DNA from: DASWNP01 sp036399175
GTDB taxonomy: Bacteria; Acidobacteriota; Blastocatellia; Pyrinomonadales; Pyrinomonadaceae
Direction of reading: 5' to 3'
Assembly (NCBI GenBank): GCA_036399175.1
Contig: DASWNP010000053.1
Coordinates: 9,197-73,196, forward strand
DNA: 64,000 bases
In this document: piece after piece, positions 26,617-35,424 of the stretch
Position numbering within the stretch: position 1 is the stretch's first letter
Layout of the letters: each line of letters opens with the position of its first letter
Made by a program: the position numbers and the translations under genes
The notes under the pieces: model-generated
Told to the model about the DNA's origin: nothing
The model's database searches: none
What the model saw: the letters and a program-made list of their open reading frames with translations, nothing else

Positions 26617-26823
26617 CTACCTCTCCGTCCGCTCTTCCATCTGCTTTCCGTTGATGAAGACGCTGCCGCTCTTGATGTGAACCGAATCATGCTCGCTCAA
26701 CTTTCCGTATGATTTTCCATTCACTTCAAGTTCTTCGTTCCTAATCGTGACTGTCGTATCCCCGCAAGTCAGATTGTAGATAGCTTTGCCATCGGGGAAG
26801 AGATTGTTAATCTGTTTAGTTAT
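26617..26823 (-). pseudogene. Short start-less coding remnant
   Basis: In frame with, and directly after, the stop of the amidohydrolase gene lies a 68-codon open stretch with protein-like content (TTVTIRNEELEVNGKSYGKL, then VHIKSGSVFINGKQ) and a TAG at 26617. There is no ATG, GTG or TTG at its beginning; the only early options are ATT or CTG. The strand-turn pattern looks like real beta protein. It is either a gene cut at its 5' end, a former C-terminal extension of the amidohydrolase, or a gene with a rare start codon. Not recognised as a known family. Confidence 0.4.
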
Positions 26824-28185
26824 TCATCGTGATCTGACCGATACCTTGTGTGTCCCGAGAGGTAAGGCATCCGAAGTCAAGAACTCTCCCTGCTTAAATC
26901 TTTTGTCAACCTTCCGGACGTTTGTGAAGTCTTGAATCGGATTGTCATTTAGCACTAAAAAACTCGCCTCGTATCCTTCTTTCAGATGACCGATTTTGCG
27001 CTTCGGAAATATCGCCGCAGCCGTCGTCTCGCACCACATTTTCAGCAACGCGCGGTTATCAAACACTTCCATCTTCTGCAAATGTAGAGCCTCGGTCAGA
27101 GACGTTTGCCGATAACTGTCGCTTCCAAGCGCAATGTGAACGTCGTGTTTCTTCAATAGTTGAAGATTTTGAACAAGTAAGTCGTGCAGCTTGTTGAAAG
27201 GTTCACCCTCTTTTTTCTGTAAAGCGCGCTCTATGGCGGACACCAGCGTGGTGACAACTACAACTCGGTTCCGAGCCGCAAGCCGCGCATCCCGTTCTGA
27301 AATCCTAAAGCAAGCGGCGTCATACTTCGTCCAGTCGTCGTTCTCCGGTCTGAATCCGGGGGTGTGATTTATCTCATCGACTCCGGCGATTAAAGCATTG
27401 TGAAAATCGGTTGCCGTCTCGACATGAGTTGATACGCGCAGGCCGGCCTGATGCGCTCGCCGGACGATTTCAGGCAAAAGCTTTGGATCAAGCCCCTTCC
27501 ATGCAAAGTATTTTTCGTCCGCCTTGCGCCTTGCGTATTCTTCCGAGTAGAGCAGATATGTTTTGATGAAATCGGGGTTCCCCGCCAAAATCTTCTCCCA
27601 CTTGCGCTCAAGGTCGGTTAATTCATCGATGATGAAATAAAAACCGCCCTCAGCCCAATCTTCCGGCTTCGCTCCGCGATCTAAGTTGCGCTTGACAACG
27701 CCCAGAGGGTGGCCTCCCGAAGCGGTCAAACCGCCGTTGGCAAACACTACGTCAACGCTCTTCGGAGTGTTTATCCTGCCGAGCAGAGACGCTCTTGTTT
27801 TGGAAAGATTATTAGGGTTTTTGACGTAGAAGATGCCGTCTTGAAGATATTTGCGGATGACCTCGTCGATACGCCCGGAGTCTTCTACATTATGGTTGTG
27901 CGCCTCACCAAAAGGCGGAATCACATACTTGCCGGTCAGGTCAACGACGGAATCAACCCGGACGGGCTTTTTAGAAGTCAAAACTCCATTGACCGAATAG
28001 AACCGCTTGTCTCTGAAATTCTGTCCGTCGAACCATCGACCGTTAATAAATCCATAAGTTTTCGACGCGGGTTGCTGACCTGCTGCCTTGAGCCCAAGCA
28101 CCAGCCCGGCGAGCGTCGCCGTCGTGCCGGCAAGAAAAGACCTTCTCGTCAAACCTTCACTGTTATTATTTTCAGTACCAGACAT
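26824..28185 (-). CDS. Amidohydrolase family protein, Tat-exported
   Basis: The 453-residue protein from the ATG at 28185 starts with a twin-arginine signal (TRRSFLAGTTATLAGLVLG, 13-31); the longer frame adds 17 residues and destroys the signal. The metal-dependent TIM barrel shows HNHN (96-99), a later HVETATDFH, a HTPGF, and GSDSYR with the usual catalytic Asp, then the C-terminal IGHLKEGYEASFLVLNDNP, typical of the composite amidohydrolase domain (imidazolonepropionase/dihydroorotase-like group). The substrate is unknown. It begins 57 bp after the kinase stop and may share its transcript. Confidence 0.85.
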   Translation of the reverse strand: MSGTENNNSEGLTRRSFLAGTTATLAGLVLGLKAAGQQPASKTYGFINGRWFDGQNFRDKRFYSVNGVLTSKKPVRVDSVVDLTGKYVIPPFGEAHNHNVEDSGRIDEVIRKYLQDGIFYVKNPNNLSKTRASLLGRINTPKSVDVVFANGGLTASGGHPLGVVKRNLDRGAKPEDWAEGGFYFIIDELTDLERKWEKILAGNPDFIKTYLLYSEEYARRKADEKYFAWKGLDPKLLPEIVRRAHQAGLRVSTHVETATDFHNALIAGVDEINHTPGFRPENDDWTKYDAACFRISERDARLAARNRVVVVTTLVSAIERALQKKEGEPFNKLHDLLVQNLQLLKKHDVHIALGSDSYRQTSLTEALHLQKMEVFDNRALLKMWCETTAAAIFPKRKIGHLKEGYEASFLVLNDNPIQDFTNVRKVDKRFKQGEFLTSDALPLGTHKVSVRSR

Positions 28186-28242
28186 AACTTTGCCTTTTAA
28201 TTCTGAAGCTGCCTGACGCTCGAAACAGCCCACCACGCGCCA

Positions 28243-30606
28243 TCAATTAATGGCGCGCCGTTTTTTTGAGAGCCTGTTGAGCCGCTCAAGGGCATTCGCC
28301 AAACCTTGACGAGCCCTCACGTTCGTCGGATCGGCGGCCGACATCTCCTGGTACATGCTCAGTTGTTGTCGGCAGCTTTCCATTGCGCCGTCGAATTCGC
28401 CGGATGCCGCTTGCGCTTCTGCGAGCGCGCCGAGACTTCCGGCGAGGTCGTCTCGCGTCAAGGCGTTTGCCGGGTCTGCGGCGAGACGCGCGCGGTTTAA
28501 CTCGACGAGCGCGCGATAGCTTGAGAGCGCTTGATTAAGCATTCCGAGTTTCATCAGCGCGCTTCCGATTTTGCCGTGACTGCTGGCGACGTTGCGGCGC
28601 AGGGCATCGTTGGAGGAATCGGCGGCAGAAAGTTTCTCGAAGATGGCGAGGGCGCGTCGATAGCTGTCGAGCGCCGCCGCCGGGTCGTCCAGAGAGAGTT
28701 GAAGATTCCCGTTCCTGTCGTAACTGCTGCCCAAGTCCTGTTGCAGAGAGCTGTCGTCGGGGCGAGTTGCCGTCAACTCTTCAATCAGCGCCTGCGCTTT
28801 GCGATAGTGCTCGGCCGCTTTCGTCGTCCCGCCTGTGGAGACCAGCATGTCGCCGATTTTGACCTGAGTCAGCCAGAGGCGTCGCCGCATACGCACATCT
28901 TTGGGCGAGGCGTTGGAGAGCGATTCGGCGAGGCTCGCGGCTTTGCGGTAGCTTTCCAGAGCGCCCGCCGCATCACCGATGTTCGGGTAGAAGGGATTAC
29001 CCTGTACGTCGCCTAAGTTGATATAAGCGATGACGAGTTCGCTCTGGAGCGAAGGGTCGTCGCTGGCTTCGCGTGCGAGACTGTCGAGATATTCGAGCGT
29101 GCGTTTGGCGAGCAGCTCACGCGCCGGGGTTGCGCCCTGTAGATTATGGATGGCATCGTGCAGCTCGAACATCAGAGAGTGCGTGAGTCGCCGCAAGTCC
29201 TCGAAGCGTCCTTTCGCGCGCCGCCCTTCGGCCTCGGCGCGGGCGCGCTCGATTCGAGCGATGCGCGCCTGCCAGGTGGTCGCGGCGAGACCTCCGACGA
29301 GCGCGACGGCGACGGCGCAGGTCGCCACGACCCCGGCCTTGTGACGCCGCACAAACTTACGCCCGCGATAAGTGAAAGTGTCTGTCCGAGCTGTGACGGG
29401 CAACCCTTCCAGATGGCGCTTAATGTCTTCGGCAAACTGCTCGACCGAGGTGTAGCGTCGAGAGGGCTCTTTGCGCAGAGCTTTCAAGACGATGTTATCG
29501 ACGTCGTCGGCGAGGCTGCGGCGCAGGCGCTCGGGCGTGGTCGAGCGGTCGTGCGCGAGCTTCGTGAGCGAAGAGGTGCTTTCAGGAATCGAGTCGGAGC
29601 CTTCGGTCGAAGCTTCCTGCGTTGCGGCGCGATTAATCAATGCGCTCGGTCGCGGTGGGTTCTGTTCGCAGACGATGCGCGTCATCTCTTCTAATCGGCG
29701 GCTGCGAAAATAGTATGGACGGCGTCCCGTGAGCAGCAGATAGAGCAGCACGCCGAGACTGTAAACGTCGCTGGCGGTCGTCACGCTTTCGCCTCTGACC
29801 TGCTCCGGGCTGGCATATTCGGGAGTCATCAGGCGATAAGCTGTCGCGGTGCTTTGGAGCGTTTCGTCGGAGAGGCTCTGGTCGAGAATCTTGGCGATAC
29901 CGAAGTCGAGCAGCTTCGGGACGCCTTCTTCGGTGACGAGGATGTTCGAGGGCTTGATGTCGCGGTGAATGACGAGACTCTGGTGCGCGTGGCTGACGCC
30001 CGCGCAGACCTCCAGAAAAAGTTGCAGGCGAGCGCGCACGCTCAGTCGATGCGCGTCGCTGTAGGTATCGACGGGCTGCCCTTTGACGTACTCCATGACG
30101 ATATAGGGCAAGCCGTCGTCGGTTGCGCCGCCGTCGAGCAGGCGCGCAATGTTCGGATGATTAAGCGCGGCGAGCGCTTGGCGTTCCTGTCGAAAACGCT
30201 GGAGAATGAAATCCGTGTCCATCCCGCGCTTGACGAGTTTCACCGCGACCAGCTTGCGAAACTCGCTATCGGCGCGCTCGGCCAGATAGACCGACCCCAT
30301 TCCGCCGCGCCCCAGCTCCCGCGCGAGCCTGTAAGCGCCGACGCGCTTGCCAAGCATCTCGCCCGGCGGTTCTTCTTCGATTCTGAGCGTCGGCAGATTG
30401 TCAAACTTAATGTCGTCGAGCCACCCGATGGGTTGCTCTATGAAATTCCCTGCGGCCTCGTAGCTCTGGATGAGAGCCTCGACCTCGGCGCAAAGCTTCT
30501 CATCTCCGGCGCAGGCTTCAGACAGAAACCGCGTCCGGGAATCTCCTTCGAGGTCTAGGGCAGATTGGAAAATCTCTTCAATTTGTCGCCACCGTTCAGA
30601 AGCCAT
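28243..30606 (-). CDS. Serine/threonine protein kinase with transmembrane segment and TPR-containing C-terminus
   Basis: A 787-residue kinase of the acidobacterial type. A helical N-terminal segment (1-70) is followed by the kinase domain (about 91-400) with GRGGMGSV (99-106), the VAVK lysine at 123, HRDIKPSN with catalytic Asp216, and DFG (234-236), all intact. A membrane helix (about 424-444, AGVVATCAVAVALVGGLAAT) leads to a C-terminal part (about 455-780) of TPR-like helix pairs. ATG at 30606 preferred over the TTG two codons upstream. The substrate is unknown; the downstream amidohydrolase gene is close enough to be co-transcribed. Confidence 0.92.
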   Translation of the reverse strand: MASERWRQIEEIFQSALDLEGDSRTRFLSEACAGDEKLCAEVEALIQSYEAAGNFIEQPIGWLDDIKFDNLPTLRIEEEPPGEMLGKRVGAYRLARELGRGGMGSVYLAERADSEFRKLVAVKLVKRGMDTDFILQRFRQERQALAALNHPNIARLLDGGATDDGLPYIVMEYVKGQPVDTYSDAHRLSVRARLQLFLEVCAGVSHAHQSLVIHRDIKPSNILVTEEGVPKLLDFGIAKILDQSLSDETLQSTATAYRLMTPEYASPEQVRGESVTTASDVYSLGVLLYLLLTGRRPYYFRSRRLEEMTRIVCEQNPPRPSALINRAATQEASTEGSDSIPESTSSLTKLAHDRSTTPERLRRSLADDVDNIVLKALRKEPSRRYTSVEQFAEDIKRHLEGLPVTARTDTFTYRGRKFVRRHKAGVVATCAVAVALVGGLAATTWQARIARIERARAEAEGRRAKGRFEDLRRLTHSLMFELHDAIHNLQGATPARELLAKRTLEYLDSLAREASDDPSLQSELVIAYINLGDVQGNPFYPNIGDAAGALESYRKAASLAESLSNASPKDVRMRRRLWLTQVKIGDMLVSTGGTTKAAEHYRKAQALIEELTATRPDDSSLQQDLGSSYDRNGNLQLSLDDPAAALDSYRRALAIFEKLSAADSSNDALRRNVASSHGKIGSALMKLGMLNQALSSYRALVELNRARLAADPANALTRDDLAGSLGALAEAQAASGEFDGAMESCRQQLSMYQEMSAADPTNVRARQGLANALERLNRLSKKRRAIN

Positions 30607-30823
30607 ACCCAAATCTATAAAGACAAAAGACGCTCGGATGCTCAGGCGTCGAGCCTGCGCTCAAACTGTAGCGCTTTAGATTCTCCTCAACTCAATTGCC
30701 ACCGAAATACGGATGCGAGAGCAGAATAACATCGGCTTCCCGTCGCCGTCATTCGGGCAGTTTCAAACCTTCAATCAAGTGTGTTTACCCAAATCAGTTA
30801 AACTCGAAACGAACGGCTCAACC

Positions 30824-30850
30824 CTCGCCACACTTTTTTAGTGTGGCGAG
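30824..30850. other. Perfect 10-bp stem-loop
   Basis: CTCGCCACAC at 30824-30833 pairs with GTGTGGCGAG at 30841-30850 around a T-rich 7-nt loop. No T-run follows on either strand, so it is not a clear terminator. Confidence 0.5.
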
Positions 30851-30924
30851 CCGACTCCCGAGCCTTGACACTTTCCACGTCCCCAGAAGAACAGCCTCCA
30901 AAATAGCTCTCTTGTAATTCTGGA

Positions 30925-30962
30925 AGAGGCGAGCCGTATCAACACGGCTCGCCTCTCTTTTT
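30925..30962 (+). terminator. Rho-independent terminator-like hairpin on the plus strand
   Basis: AGAGGCGAGCCGT (30925-30937) pairs perfectly with ACGGCTCGCCTCT (30944-30956), followed by C and five T. This is a strong terminator shape on the plus strand, although no plus-strand gene is recognised for 5 kb upstream. It may end an unannotated small RNA. Confidence 0.6.
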
Positions 30963-31220
30963 GTCATTGGAATAATGAGGACGTTCCACGTTTCTATAGC
31001 GACGCAGAGGAGGGAAACCCTTCAACCCACCTGCTGCGCGCGCTTGCCTGTATGCCCCGCACGGCGTACGGGCTAAGTGCGCGCCCGCCACTCTATCAAG
31101 CGCGAATAGAGCCGTCTCCGGAGCTGCCGGAGTTTGTCGCCGCCACCGCCAGCATACTTCTCATAGACGAGAATGGCGGGTCAGGCATTCAATCTACAGT
31201 CAGAGGAAGCATCTTGAAAA

Positions 31221-31257
31221 CCATGCTATCGAGGCGTGGGATTGAATGAGTTGTCAG
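31221..31257. repeat. 37-bp direct repeat, copy 1
   Basis: Matches 31884-31920 at 35 of 37 positions. The 3' end of the membrane-protein gene (its TGA, minus strand) lies inside this copy. Confidence 0.85.
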
Positions 31258-31760
31258 CCAGTGTCTGCCCGCTCGGATGCTTTCGCAAACGGCTCGGTCA
31301 GCGCCAGAAGTAATGGCAATATCCCGGCATACATGATGCCGCCCCTAATCCAGCTCAATCTCTGCCAGCGATGCCCACGCGCAAGCCATTCTGAGGGCGA
31401 TGCTTTTGATTGAGGGCTTTGTTCAAAGGCTCTTAATTCGGGAATGAAATAGATTTGAGTGACTACCAAGACTAGAAAATAGACCGCGAAGCTCGTCAAG
31501 ATAAGCCTGCGTCGCGACCTAGATTTCCAATTCAGCGCGAGAGCGACGATGAGCGAGAGGATGAGCAGAGGGTGAATAGTCCTCCAGAATATCGCCTCAT
31601 GCAGACCATAAGGCCCGTTCACCACGACCGCCGAATCAGGCAAGGCGGATAGATAAACCGGAAAGTAAACGAGATGTGAATAAGTAATCCCGCCGAGCAA
31701 TGTTCCCCAAAGGACGACAGCCAGAAAGAGCGAGTATGTTCCGAGCCTCAATGTCGTCAT
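31254..31760 (-). CDS. Four-helix integral membrane protein, DUF1772-like topology
   Basis: The 168-residue protein from the ATG at 31760 (AGGAGA 7 nt upstream) has four hydrophobic segments: about 6-28, 55-72, 82-103 and 138-158. Between helices 3 and 4 is a polar stretch with a tryptophan-rich HRWQRLSWIRG. This layout resembles DUF1772 (anthrone-oxygenase-like) proteins, but the match is by topology only. The longer frame to 31859 is not needed. The gene is bracketed by two copies of a 37-bp direct repeat, so it may have moved or been duplicated as a unit. Confidence 0.6.
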   Translation of the reverse strand: MTTLRLGTYSLFLAVVLWGTLLGGITYSHLVYFPVYLSALPDSAVVVNGPYGLHEAIFWRTIHPLLILSLIVALALNWKSRSRRRLILTSFAVYFLVLVVTQIYFIPELRAFEQSPQSKASPSEWLARGHRWQRLSWIRGGIMYAGILPLLLALTEPFAKASERADTG

Positions 31761-32186
31761 CTTTCTATCTCCTGAAGTATAGAATTCTTTGAAGCCGTAA
31801 ATATGATAGCCGGCTAACACCTGAATTAACCCGCACCGAAGCATAAAGCATTCAGGCAAGGGGCAACAAGAGAACGATGAAAGCCATGCTATCGAGGGGT
31901 CGGATTGAATGAGTTGTCAGGCACAGCCGCGTCGAAAAACACACGAGGGTTTGTATGCCGGACAGAAGGTAAAGCTTAAGAATGGAATTCAATTCAGCCT
32001 GCTTCTCGATGCCGGGAATCCCACGCCTCGTTACTTCTATCAAACGATTCGGGACATTTTTATTTCCGTTTTAGATTGCTGTCTCTATTCTTCGCTGCGA
32101 GCTAAGGAAAATGCCGAGGGCATTTCATCAGGAATTGCATCGTTCATCTCCAGCCATCGGCCAGCGCCAAAGTTAACAAAAAAGGA
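31761..32186. other. Divergent intergenic region
   Basis: A 426-bp region between a minus gene and a plus gene. It holds copy 2 of the 37-bp repeat at 31884-31920 and should contain promoters for both directions. No gene was recognised in it. Confidence 0.4.
31884..31920. repeat. 37-bp direct repeat, copy 2
   Basis: Same orientation as copy 1 at 31221-31257, 663 bp apart, with two mismatches in the GGCGTGGG/GGGGTCGG part. Confidence 0.85.
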
Positions 32187-32198
32187 TTGAGTCACAGG

Positions 32199-33737
32199 AT
32201 GAAAAAAACCGGCGTCGCCAGCCTGACAATTCTATTGTTCATGATTTTCGCTTCACTCAACTTCGCACAGGAAAAGCTGAACCCGACGTGGCGCGCGCAT
32301 TTACAAGCCAGACAGGTTTTGGATGCCGGGCTCGAAGCGCTCGGCGGAATGGAAAATATTCGACGCGCCGATAAAGTTACGATTAATTACAAGGCAGTCA
32401 ATCATCCGCTCGGACAGAATGCGGCTTTCAATGCATCGCCCGCCATGTTCGAGCGCGTCGGTTTCAAAACATTGATTGATTACTCCGGCAATCGTTACGT
32501 GACCGAAGGGCAATCGAATTCTGCGGGCGGTTATAAATTTAACTTTCGTTTCGTCGTTGCGCCCAAACGCTCGTTCGGCATCGACCTTCTGCAAAACCGG
32601 CGTGGCCGGGAGGTGCGGAATCTGGACGAGCGGACGAGGAGCCAGCTCAAAGTCGGGTTGATTTCGGAAGTCCCGCACCTGCTTCTGCTTTACGCGGCGC
32701 AGCGCCCCGAAACTCTGCGGTGGCTTGGAGAGGCGGAAATCGACGGACGGAAATTCCGCGCCGTCAGTTTCGCCGCCGAGAACGGCGCGCAGATGAGTTT
32801 GTACTTCGACGCGCGGACGAATCTACTGGCGCGCACCGAACAGCTCGACAGCCACGCGCAGTTGGGCGACATCACGTTCGGGCACGCCTACTCCGATTAC
32901 AGAACAGTCGGAAACATCAAGCTCCCGCGCAGGCGAATCGCCTTCGTCAACCAGTCGGTGACGGGCGAGAACGAGTATGCGGAAGTCAAACTCGATTTCA
33001 CCGACGGCGAAAGATTGCTCGAAGTCCCCGAAGGATTCGTCGAGCCTGCGGCGGCGCAGGCGGCAAATGCCGATGTCATGCGGAAAGTAGGCGACGGCGT
33101 ATATCTGGTCGAAAGAATCGGTCAATCCTACCGCGTGATGTTCGTCGAATTCGACGATTACGTGATGATTCTGGAAGCTCCGACCGATTCTAATGTCTCG
33201 AAGGCCATTATCAAGCTCGTCAGGCAAACCGTTCCGGGAAAGCCGATAAAATACGCCAGCTTCTCGCATTTTCACTTCGACCACACGGGCGGATTGCGCG
33301 AGCTGATTGCCGAAGGCGCGACTGTCGTCGTGCCGCCCGGCAACAGAGCTTTCGTTGAGCAGATAGCCAAATCGAAATTCACACTTAAGCCCGACACTCT
33401 CGCCTTAAACCCTCGCCCGCCGCTCATCGAGACGTTCGAGAAAAAGCGCGTGTTCACGGACGGCGAACGCACGGTCGAGCTTTACAGCATCGGCCCCACC
33501 TCGCACGTCGATGACATGGTGATGTTTTATTTCCCGAAAGAGAAGCTCCTGTTTCAGGGCGATATGTTTTCGCCTCTGGATTCGGGCGGCATCCCACCCG
33601 TCATCGAAATCAATCACGAGCTGGTGAAAACAGTTGAAGAGCTAAAACTGGATGTCGAAACTCTCGTCGCCGTTCACTCCGGGGCGGTCGCCTGGAGGGA
33701 TTTTCGTCAGGCGGTCGCAGAGGCTTCGAGAAGATGA
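32199..33737 (+). CDS. Exported metallo-beta-lactamase-fold hydrolase
   Basis: The 512-residue protein begins MKKTGVASLTILLFMIFASLNFAQ, a clear signal peptide. A TTG four codons upstream (32187) is an alternative start nearer to an AAAAAAGG site. The N-terminal ~280 residues form an uncharacterised beta-rich domain (FRAVSFAAENGAQMSLYFDAR) of the kind seen fused to such enzymes. The C-terminal 220 residues have the metallo-beta-lactamase metal motif SHFHFDHTGG (about 353-362) and later GPTSHVDDMVMFYFP and FQGDMFSP. The substrate is unknown. Its two downstream neighbours are a secreted NTF2-like protein and a two-component pair. Confidence 0.85.
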   Translation: MKKTGVASLTILLFMIFASLNFAQEKLNPTWRAHLQARQVLDAGLEALGGMENIRRADKVTINYKAVNHPLGQNAAFNASPAMFERVGFKTLIDYSGNRYVTEGQSNSAGGYKFNFRFVVAPKRSFGIDLLQNRRGREVRNLDERTRSQLKVGLISEVPHLLLLYAAQRPETLRWLGEAEIDGRKFRAVSFAAENGAQMSLYFDARTNLLARTEQLDSHAQLGDITFGHAYSDYRTVGNIKLPRRRIAFVNQSVTGENEYAEVKLDFTDGERLLEVPEGFVEPAAAQAANADVMRKVGDGVYLVERIGQSYRVMFVEFDDYVMILEAPTDSNVSKAIIKLVRQTVPGKPIKYASFSHFHFDHTGGLRELIAEGATVVVPPGNRAFVEQIAKSKFTLKPDTLALNPRPPLIETFEKKRVFTDGERTVELYSIGPTSHVDDMVMFYFPKEKLLFQGDMFSPLDSGGIPPVIEINHELVKTVEELKLDVETLVAVHSGAVAWRDFRQAVAEASRR

Positions 33738-33765
33738 ACCTCAAGCAGAAGAAGGAGCAGTCGTT

Positions 33766-34248
33766 ATGAAACGGTTCGCCTTAGCTCTGTTGTGCCTGAC
33801 GAGCATGACTCTGGTTCAGGCACAATCGACAGTTGATTTGGAGAAGGAGAAAGCGGAGCTTTTACGCCTGCACAAGCTTGCGCGGGAGGCGCACTTTAAG
33901 ACGGACGTGGATTTATTGATGAAGGGTTCCGGCGAAGAGTTCATCTCGGTCAGCGGTGGTAGAATCTCCCGCTCCAAGCCGTCAGACGAGCGAAAGGGAT
34001 TTACCGAATACTTCAGGGGCGCGAAGTATTATGAATGGGACGACCTTGAAGAGCCAATCGTTCGTATCTCAAAAGACGCAAGTATGGCCTGGATGATTAC
34101 ACGCATCAGGTCAAGGCGCACGCAAAAGGATAAAGCGGGTAAGGAAATCGAGCAGAAGTTCGTTTACGCTGGCATAATGATTTATGAAAAGCGAAACGGA
34201 AACTGGGTGCGCGTCGCAAACGTTTCGACCTTCGAGCCGCCGAACTGA
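33766..34248 (+). CDS. Secreted NTF2-like (DUF4440/SnoaL-type) protein
   Basis: The 160-residue protein from the ATG at 33766 has GAAGGAG 8 nt upstream and a signal peptide (MKRFALALLCLTSMTLVQAQ). The mature part matches the NTF2-like cone: a long N-terminal helix (EKEKAELLRLHKLAREAHFK), then strands with FISVSGGRI, SMAWMITRIRSRR and the final NGNWVRVANVSTF. The family includes small enzymes and binding proteins, and no catalytic residues can be assigned. It follows the metallo-beta-lactamase gene by 28 bp, so the two may be co-expressed. Confidence 0.72.
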   Translation: MKRFALALLCLTSMTLVQAQSTVDLEKEKAELLRLHKLAREAHFKTDVDLLMKGSGEEFISVSGGRISRSKPSDERKGFTEYFRGAKYYEWDDLEEPIVRISKDASMAWMITRIRSRRTQKDKAGKEIEQKFVYAGIMIYEKRNGNWVRVANVSTFEPPN

Positions 34249-34335
34249 GTATCGCGCCGCCTCGCATCCCTCAACAGTTTTGCTGCTCCTGAGCTTTGAT
34301 TATTCAGTGAAATCAACAGAAACGACGGGAGAAAG

Positions 34336-35424
34336 GTGCGTATCAACTTTAATAAGCGACGAATATGGCGCATCGCGCTCCTGATTTTCGCCGCACATAC
34401 GGCTCTTTTTATCATCCAGATTCCGCAGGTTTATCTTTACAACGCGAACAATCAGAATCCGGTCGAATGGTGGATTCCCATTACCAAGCTCGCCTGGGGC
34501 GTTTACCTGTGGGCGTTCGTCACTCCGTTCATTTTATGGCTTGGGTTTCGTTTGCCCGTGGCGCGCAGGCATTTGTGGCGCAACCTGTTTCTGCATCTGA
34601 TTTTCGGTTTTTTCTTTGGAGTAATTCAACATTACGGCTATCACGCCGGATTGGGGCTGCTCGGACTTTTCACAGCCCAGGCCGTGAGGGAGAGTTTTGT
34701 TAATTTCAGTTTGATGTTCAATTTTGTTTCCGCCGCAATTGTTCGCTATGCGGCGGTCGTCGCCATCCAGCAGGCGTATCTGTATTTTCGAGAATCGCAG
34801 GAGCGCGCCTTCAGGCTCCAGCAGGCCGAATTGCAGGTGCTCAAGATGCAGCTTCACCCGCATTTTTTCTTCAACACCCTGAACGCCCTCTCGGCGCTGA
34901 TTTACCGTTCGCCGAAAGACGCCGACCGGCTGATTACTCAACTCGGCGACCTGTTCAGATTCGCGCTCAGGAAAGACAAAGCGCAGGAGATTTCGCTCGC
35001 GGAAGAATTGGATTTTCTAAAAGCCTTCTTTGAGATTCACCAGACGTTGATGGGCAGTCGTTTGCGGGTCGAATGGAAGATAGGGTCGGAGACGCTCCCG
35101 GCATTAGTGCCCAATTTAATTTTGCAGCCGCTCGTCGAAAACTCCATCCAGCACGGAATCGCGCCGCTCGAACAGGGCGGGCAAATCGAAGTTCGTGCCG
35201 AACGCCATAACGAACGATTGATATTACAAGTGCGCGACAGCGGACTTGGTCTAACGCCGCGCGAAGTACAAAATAACGGAGGCGTAGGGCTGGCAAACAC
35301 CCGGGCGCGTTTGACAAATCTTTACGGCGCGGCGCACCGGTTCGAGATTGATGCTTTACCGGGTGAGGGAACTGTGGTCAGCATCGAGCTTCCTTTTCGG
35401 GAGCAGATGACGAGGCGCTCATGA
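34336..35424 (+). CDS. LytS/YehU-type sensor histidine kinase
   Basis: Starts at GTG (34336) with GGGAGAAAG just upstream. The 362-residue membrane protein has four hydrophobic segments in its N-terminal 160 residues (for example IALLIFAAHTALFII, LFLHLIFGFFFGVI). The His_kinase domain follows, with the phosphoacceptor motif LHPHFFFNTLNALS (His174 region), and the ATPase lobe with N-box LVENSIQHGIAPL and G-box DSGLGL and GVGLANTR. The gene overlaps the response regulator by 4 bp (ATGA), so the pair forms one two-component system sensing an unknown envelope signal. Confidence 0.92.
   Translation: MRINFNKRRIWRIALLIFAAHTALFIIQIPQVYLYNANNQNPVEWWIPITKLAWGVYLWAFVTPFILWLGFRLPVARRHLWRNLFLHLIFGFFFGVIQHYGYHAGLGLLGLFTAQAVRESFVNFSLMFNFVSAAIVRYAAVVAIQQAYLYFRESQERAFRLQQAELQVLKMQLHPHFFFNTLNALSALIYRSPKDADRLITQLGDLFRFALRKDKAQEISLAEELDFLKAFFEIHQTLMGSRLRVEWKIGSETLPALVPNLILQPLVENSIQHGIAPLEQGGQIEVRAERHNERLILQVRDSGLGLTPREVQNNGGVGLANTRARLTNLYGAAHRFEIDALPGEGTVVSIELPFREQMTRRS

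Larger units (their letters stand above)
30613..31220. other. Gene-free region with two plus-strand hairpins
   Basis: About 600 bp upstream of the kinase and downstream of the membrane-protein gene. Frames at 30696-30917 and 31052-31249 lack recognisable domains. It contains hairpins at 30824-30850 and 30925-30962, listed separately, and otherwise nothing I can name. Confidence 0.4.

Noticed and set aside
28236..28267. Hairpin ATGGCGCG/CGCGCCAT followed by seven T, as a terminator
   Set aside because: The T-run is on the plus strand, where no gene ends. On the kinase strand the hairpin overlaps the stop codon and has no T-run.
31052..31249. A 65-codon plus frame ending in the 37-bp repeat
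   Set aside because: No homology recognised, no ribosome site, and it ends within repeat sequence.
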